This document shows positions 61,458 to 64,000 of a stretch of DNA of 64,000 nt, piece after piece. Under the pieces are notes generated by a model that had not been told where the DNA came from, did not search any database, and worked only from the letters and a program-made list of their open reading frames with translations. The DNA is taken from contig CAVTBJ010000006.1 of assembly GCA_963732925.1 (NCBI GenBank), positions 186,001 to 250,000 of the forward strand, read 5' to 3'. Every line of letters begins with the position of its first letter. The stretch's first letter is position 1. Source of the stretch: DASZRZ01 sp963732925 (GTDB lineage: Bacteria > Acidobacteriota > Terriglobia > Terriglobales > Acidobacteriaceae). The position numbers and the translations under genes are program-made.

Positions 61458-62637
61458 ATCTCCTCGCAACAGCAACATCACCGGCAAATTCTCGTTGTTC
61501 CTGCCGCTCGCCGCCCTTCACATGCTCGAATGCAGGCAAGCATCCATCGTTGTTCCCGGAACCAGCAGCTTTCGGAGTGGACAGCTTAGCCATCATTCGG
61601 CCCAAGGATTGCAGGGAACACGAAGCGATAAGGGAATCCAGGCGCTGGACGAGGCGTGAGGTACCGCTCTGCGGAATGGACCTAAGCAGGCGGCCGTCGC
61701 CCACTTCCATAGCAACACGGTGGCGCAGGTGCGCCACGCAACGGCCTCCGGCAACGCAGTGTTTCAGCTCCAACCCGGCGCCCACGCGCGTGTAGGGCAA
61801 TACCGTCGCGTTCTCAACCACTACCCGCTCGCTGATGCGCACGCAGTGCTCCAGCACGGCACAGCGGGTCACTAGCGCCCCAGGCATCACCTGGGTGCGT
61901 TCGCCGACATAAACCGGCGGCACGAGCCGGGCGGTGGGATGGACCATCGCCTCCGAAGCAAGCCAGACGCCGGGGCGCACCTCCCTGCCGCGCGGCGCGA
62001 TCGGCACCTTTTGCAGCAGGGCGTCAATGGTCAGGCTACGGAAATCGGCAGCGGTTTCTAGAGGGTTGCTGTATCCCCGGAAAACATAGTTCTTGCAAGG
62101 CGTGCGCATCTGCTTCAGGCCGCTGCGAAACAGTTGCGCGGCATCGTTCCTGCGATTCGCACTGATGGCGAAGACCTGCAGTGGTTTGCCGTCCGCTGTC
62201 ACTACCGCGCTGACGCGGCACCGGTTCTCGTAATGGTGGGCCAGCAGGTCCTGCACATCCAGTTGGAGGTAACCTCCCATGCGCAGCACCAATATCTCGT
62301 CGACCCGCTGCGCTAGCTCGATAAAGGAGTTTTCCGCCGTGCGCCAGATCTGTCCTTCCTCAACCTGTTGCCAGCCGACTGTCTTTTGCTCTGCCTGCGC
62401 GGCTTTGGAGAGCGCAGGCGCTGCCCCCTCGCTGAGCACGATGAGCCTGCCGACTCCTTGCGACCGTAGCTGGCTCGCCATGTGAAGCACGGCAGGAGAC
62501 CCCAGCAGCGGTTGCAAAGCAAGCGGAACCCCGGCCAGAAACTCCGGGGCCACAAGCGTCTCTTCTCCGGCTCGCCGGGAAGGCGACGTGGACCCACCGC
62601 CAACAAGAATGATTGCCGCTACTTCCACCCGCTCCAC
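61444..62637 (-). CDS. Nucleotidyltransferase-like protein with left-handed beta-helix
   Basis: A protein of about 397 residues with a sugar-nucleotidyltransferase-like N-terminus (VEVAAIILVGGGSTSPSRRA; PLLGSPAVLHMASQLRSQGV) and a C-terminal hexapeptide/LbH region (VHPTARLVPPVYVGERTQVM, VVVENATVLPYTRVGAGLEL). It lacks the LGGGxGTRL/K consensus, so catalysis is uncertain; it may be a binding or inactive member. The start is GTG at 62637 or 62628; the N-terminal 67 residues upstream have no family match. It overlaps the STAS gene by about 14 bases and heads the six-gene operon. Confidence 0.68.
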   Translation of the reverse strand: MERVEVAAIILVGGGSTSPSRRAGEETLVAPEFLAGVPLALQPLLGSPAVLHMASQLRSQGVGRLIVLSEGAAPALSKAAQAEQKTVGWQQVEEGQIWRTAENSFIELAQRVDEILVLRMGGYLQLDVQDLLAHHYENRCRVSAVVTADGKPLQVFAISANRRNDAAQLFRSGLKQMRTPCKNYVFRGYSNPLETAADFRSLTIDALLQKVPIAPRGREVRPGVWLASEAMVHPTARLVPPVYVGERTQVMPGALVTRCAVLEHCVRISERVVVENATVLPYTRVGAGLELKHCVAGGRCVAHLRHRVAMEVGDGRLLRSIPQSGTSRLVQRLDSLIASCSLQSLGRMMAKLSTPKAAGSGNNDGCLPAFEHVKGGERQEQREFAGDVAVARRYGDQ

Positions 62638-63227
62638 CTTTCCAGAAAGGCGCCTTCTCGGGACATCTTCCCGCTTTTTGAATCTACCGCCACTCGGGCA
62701 AACAGGTTTTTTCCCCGGAATCTGCCATCCGCGAAAGCGCAACCTGACACTCCGAGGGATGGAAAATCTGATTTCGTGGCACCGGCCGAGCACCCACCAG
62801 TGCGTGTTCCCAGTCAGCAACCCTGAACGGCCGCGCACTTGGCAAAAAGAGTCCGGTTTCCAGCCTTCTCATGGCCCCTCTGACTCACTCTGCTCTGGTG
62901 TCTCTGACGAACAGACGCGCCGTGCGCAAACTGCTGCCCGGCTCTCCTGCAACCCAGGCAAAGCCCATCGTCACCTGCGTTGCCCCTTTCAGCGGTTCGT
63001 CCATGCGCCGACCCTAATCGTCAGATGAGTAATCCGGCTTCAGCGTTGTCACGGCTTCACAACGTTCTGCGACGGAACCGCCAGGGAAACCAGGCGCAGC
63101 CCAGTGTTTTCCCTTAGATCCGGCGCAACATGAAACCACCGAAACCAGAGTGGATGCAGGGGAAAACATCCGCGATAAACGATTGGGAAGATTGTGCAAA
63201 CAGAGGATTGCGGGGAACTGGGAGCGG
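62638..63227. other. Intergenic region upstream of the polysaccharide-type operon
   Basis: About 590 bases between the operon head and the prmC stop. I see no gene that I can support; short open stretches on both strands have no family features. A partial sigma-54-like TGGCAC-N5-GAGCA occurs at 62777-62792 on the plus strand but misses the conserved second half, so I do not call it. Confidence 0.45.
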
Positions 63228-64000
63228 CTATTTCCTGGCAATCACGACACGCGGAATTCCCCGCAGATCAGCCCGAAACACGGCCTCCACCCAGGATTCC
63301 AGCAGCTCGGCAATCGCCTGCTGCTGTGTGTAACCGATTTCCATCACTAGCCAGCCGCCGCGGCGCAGCACCTGGTGAGCCTGGGGAATCAGCCGGCGAT
63401 AGATGTCCAAACCTTCGCGCCCGCCAAAGATCGCCATGCGCGGCTCAAAATTTCGGACTTCCCGCTGCACCTTGTCGGCCTCCTCGTCTCCCACATAAGG
63501 AGGATTGGAGACCACCAGATCCAGGTTTTCCAATCCCGTTGGGGCGATCAGATCCGCGAGCTGGAAGGAGACCCGGGACTCGAGTCGCAGGCGGGCCGCA
63601 TTGGCGCGGGCCACCTCCAACGCTGCGGCGGAAACGTCCGTGGCATGGATCTCAGCCTCGGGCAGCTCATGAGCCAGCGCCAGCGCGATGCATCCGGAAC
63701 CGGTTCCCACATCCACGAGCCGGGGACGGCCTCGCCCGGGCACGCCGTCTTCCCGCCACAATTCGAGGACGGCTTCTACCACGTGCTCGGTCTCCGGGCG
63801 CGGAATGAGCACGGCAGGGGTGACCACGAAGTCGAGACCCCAGAACTCCTGGTGGCCAGTGATGTACTGCGCCGGAACTCCATGCTGGCGATCGCTGAGC
63901 GCAGCCCGATAGCGCTCCGTCTCGTCTGGTCGAAGCTCCCGCTCGGGATGGGCGTACAAATGGGCCCGGTCGCAGCCCAGCACAAACATCATCAGCAGTT
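63228..64000 (-). CDS. prmC: Peptide chain release factor N5-glutamine methyltransferase PrmC (cut by window edge)
   Basis: A SAM-dependent methyltransferase that modifies the GGQ glutamine of release factors 1 and 2. The visible part has GVPAQYITGHQEFWGLDFVV, VLIPRPETEHVVEAVLELW, motif I RLVDVGTGSGCIALALAHEL, and LDLVVSNPPYVGDEEADKVQ (NPPY catalytic motif). The C-terminus LRGIPRVVIARK is complete. The frame is open past position 64000 (leucine codons precede the MMFVLG segment), so the N-terminus lies outside; about 30-40 residues are expected to be missing. No release-factor gene (prfA) is in the window, though it often neighbours prmC. Confidence 0.94.
   Translation of the reverse strand, partial: LLMMFVLGCDRAHLYAHPERELRPDETERYRAALSDRQHGVPAQYITGHQEFWGLDFVVTPAVLIPRPETEHVVEAVLELWREDGVPGRGRPRLVDVGTGSGCIALALAHELPEAEIHATDVSAAALEVARANAARLRLESRVSFQLADLIAPTGLENLDLVVSNPPYVGDEEADKVQREVRNFEPRMAIFGGREGLDIYRRLIPQAHQVLRRGGWLVMEIGYTQQQAIAELLESWVEAVFRADLRGIPRVVIARK

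Noticed and set aside
62777..62792. Sigma-54-type promoter TGGCAC-N5-GAGCA
   Set aside because: The second half lacks the conserved TTGC and it points away from the operon; the match is likely chance.
1..64000. CRISPR array, prophage, tRNA or rRNA genes
   Set aside because: No regularly spaced repeats, phage structural or integrase genes, tRNA-like cloverleaf ends or rRNA signatures were seen on either strand.

Overview
The window looks like a chromosomal segment of a soil-type acidobacterium (class Terriglobia or a close relative). This rests on gene content, since no rRNA marker is present. It carries Oar-like TonB-dependent receptors with an N-terminal carboxypeptidase-regulatory domain, many Tat-exported ThuA-like proteins, secreted DUF1080 plus FG-GAP proteins, a remnant of an orphan MacB-type permease and a secreted protein with an LPDAPS motif. 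No tRNA, rRNA, CRISPR array, prophage or complete insertion sequence was seen.

Layout. 1-4.3 kb: an XRE-cupin regulator (cut by the window edge) diverges from DUF378, and then a stress/light group follows: class II photolyase, TspO and a DUF2867 SDR, the last three overlapping. 4.5-19.3 kb: one large minus-strand carbohydrate locus, read as TonB receptor, ThuA-short, ThuA-long, ThuA-short, ThuA-long, two DUF1080/FG-GAP proteins and a second TonB receptor, with an AraC regulator diverging at its head. 20.8-24.2 kb: a cyclic-nucleotide-binding-type sensor kinase with a receiver/thioredoxin-reductase-like fusion and a truncated receiver. 24.6-27.1 kb: an MgtA-type P-ATPase. 27.6-29.3 kb: a third ThuA-short/ThuA-long pair lying between two gene remnants. 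29.7-33.6 kb: a pectin-type operon (CE1-like esterase, GH28, Tat-exported mannonate dehydratase). 33.9-36.0 kb: a lipase-maturation-factor homologue and a secreted cupin. 36.1-40.2 kb: a TetR-HlyD-ABC-permease drug-efflux operon with a perfect operator palindrome. 40.4-47.5 kb: ligA, small genes, and an MFP plus two MacB-type permeases. 47.6-57.6 kb: a PAS/GAF kinase and housekeeping genes (DAG kinase, YdjM-like, VTT protein, MoaB, pirin, HAD, FmdB, RsmI). 57.7-62.6 kb: a six-gene surface-polysaccharide-like operon of unknown job. The edge holds prmC.

How it works together (inference). The 4.5-34 kb stretch reads as a plant-polymer or glycoside utilisation region: outer-membrane uptake, Tat-exported ThuA/DUF1080 proteins that may act on (3-keto)glycosides in the periplasm, and pectin breakdown. 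The repeated ThuA-short/ThuA-long pair is the most promising undescribed module.

Quality warning. At least 24 single-base frame breaks lie in genes whose translation is otherwise perfectly conserved, including ligA, moaB and rows of several within a few hundred bases (22.2-22.8 kb and 53.1-54.3 kb). In every such gene, correcting the breaks restores a whole number of codons and a family-typical length. I read them mostly as assembly indels, and I annotate these genes across the breaks.
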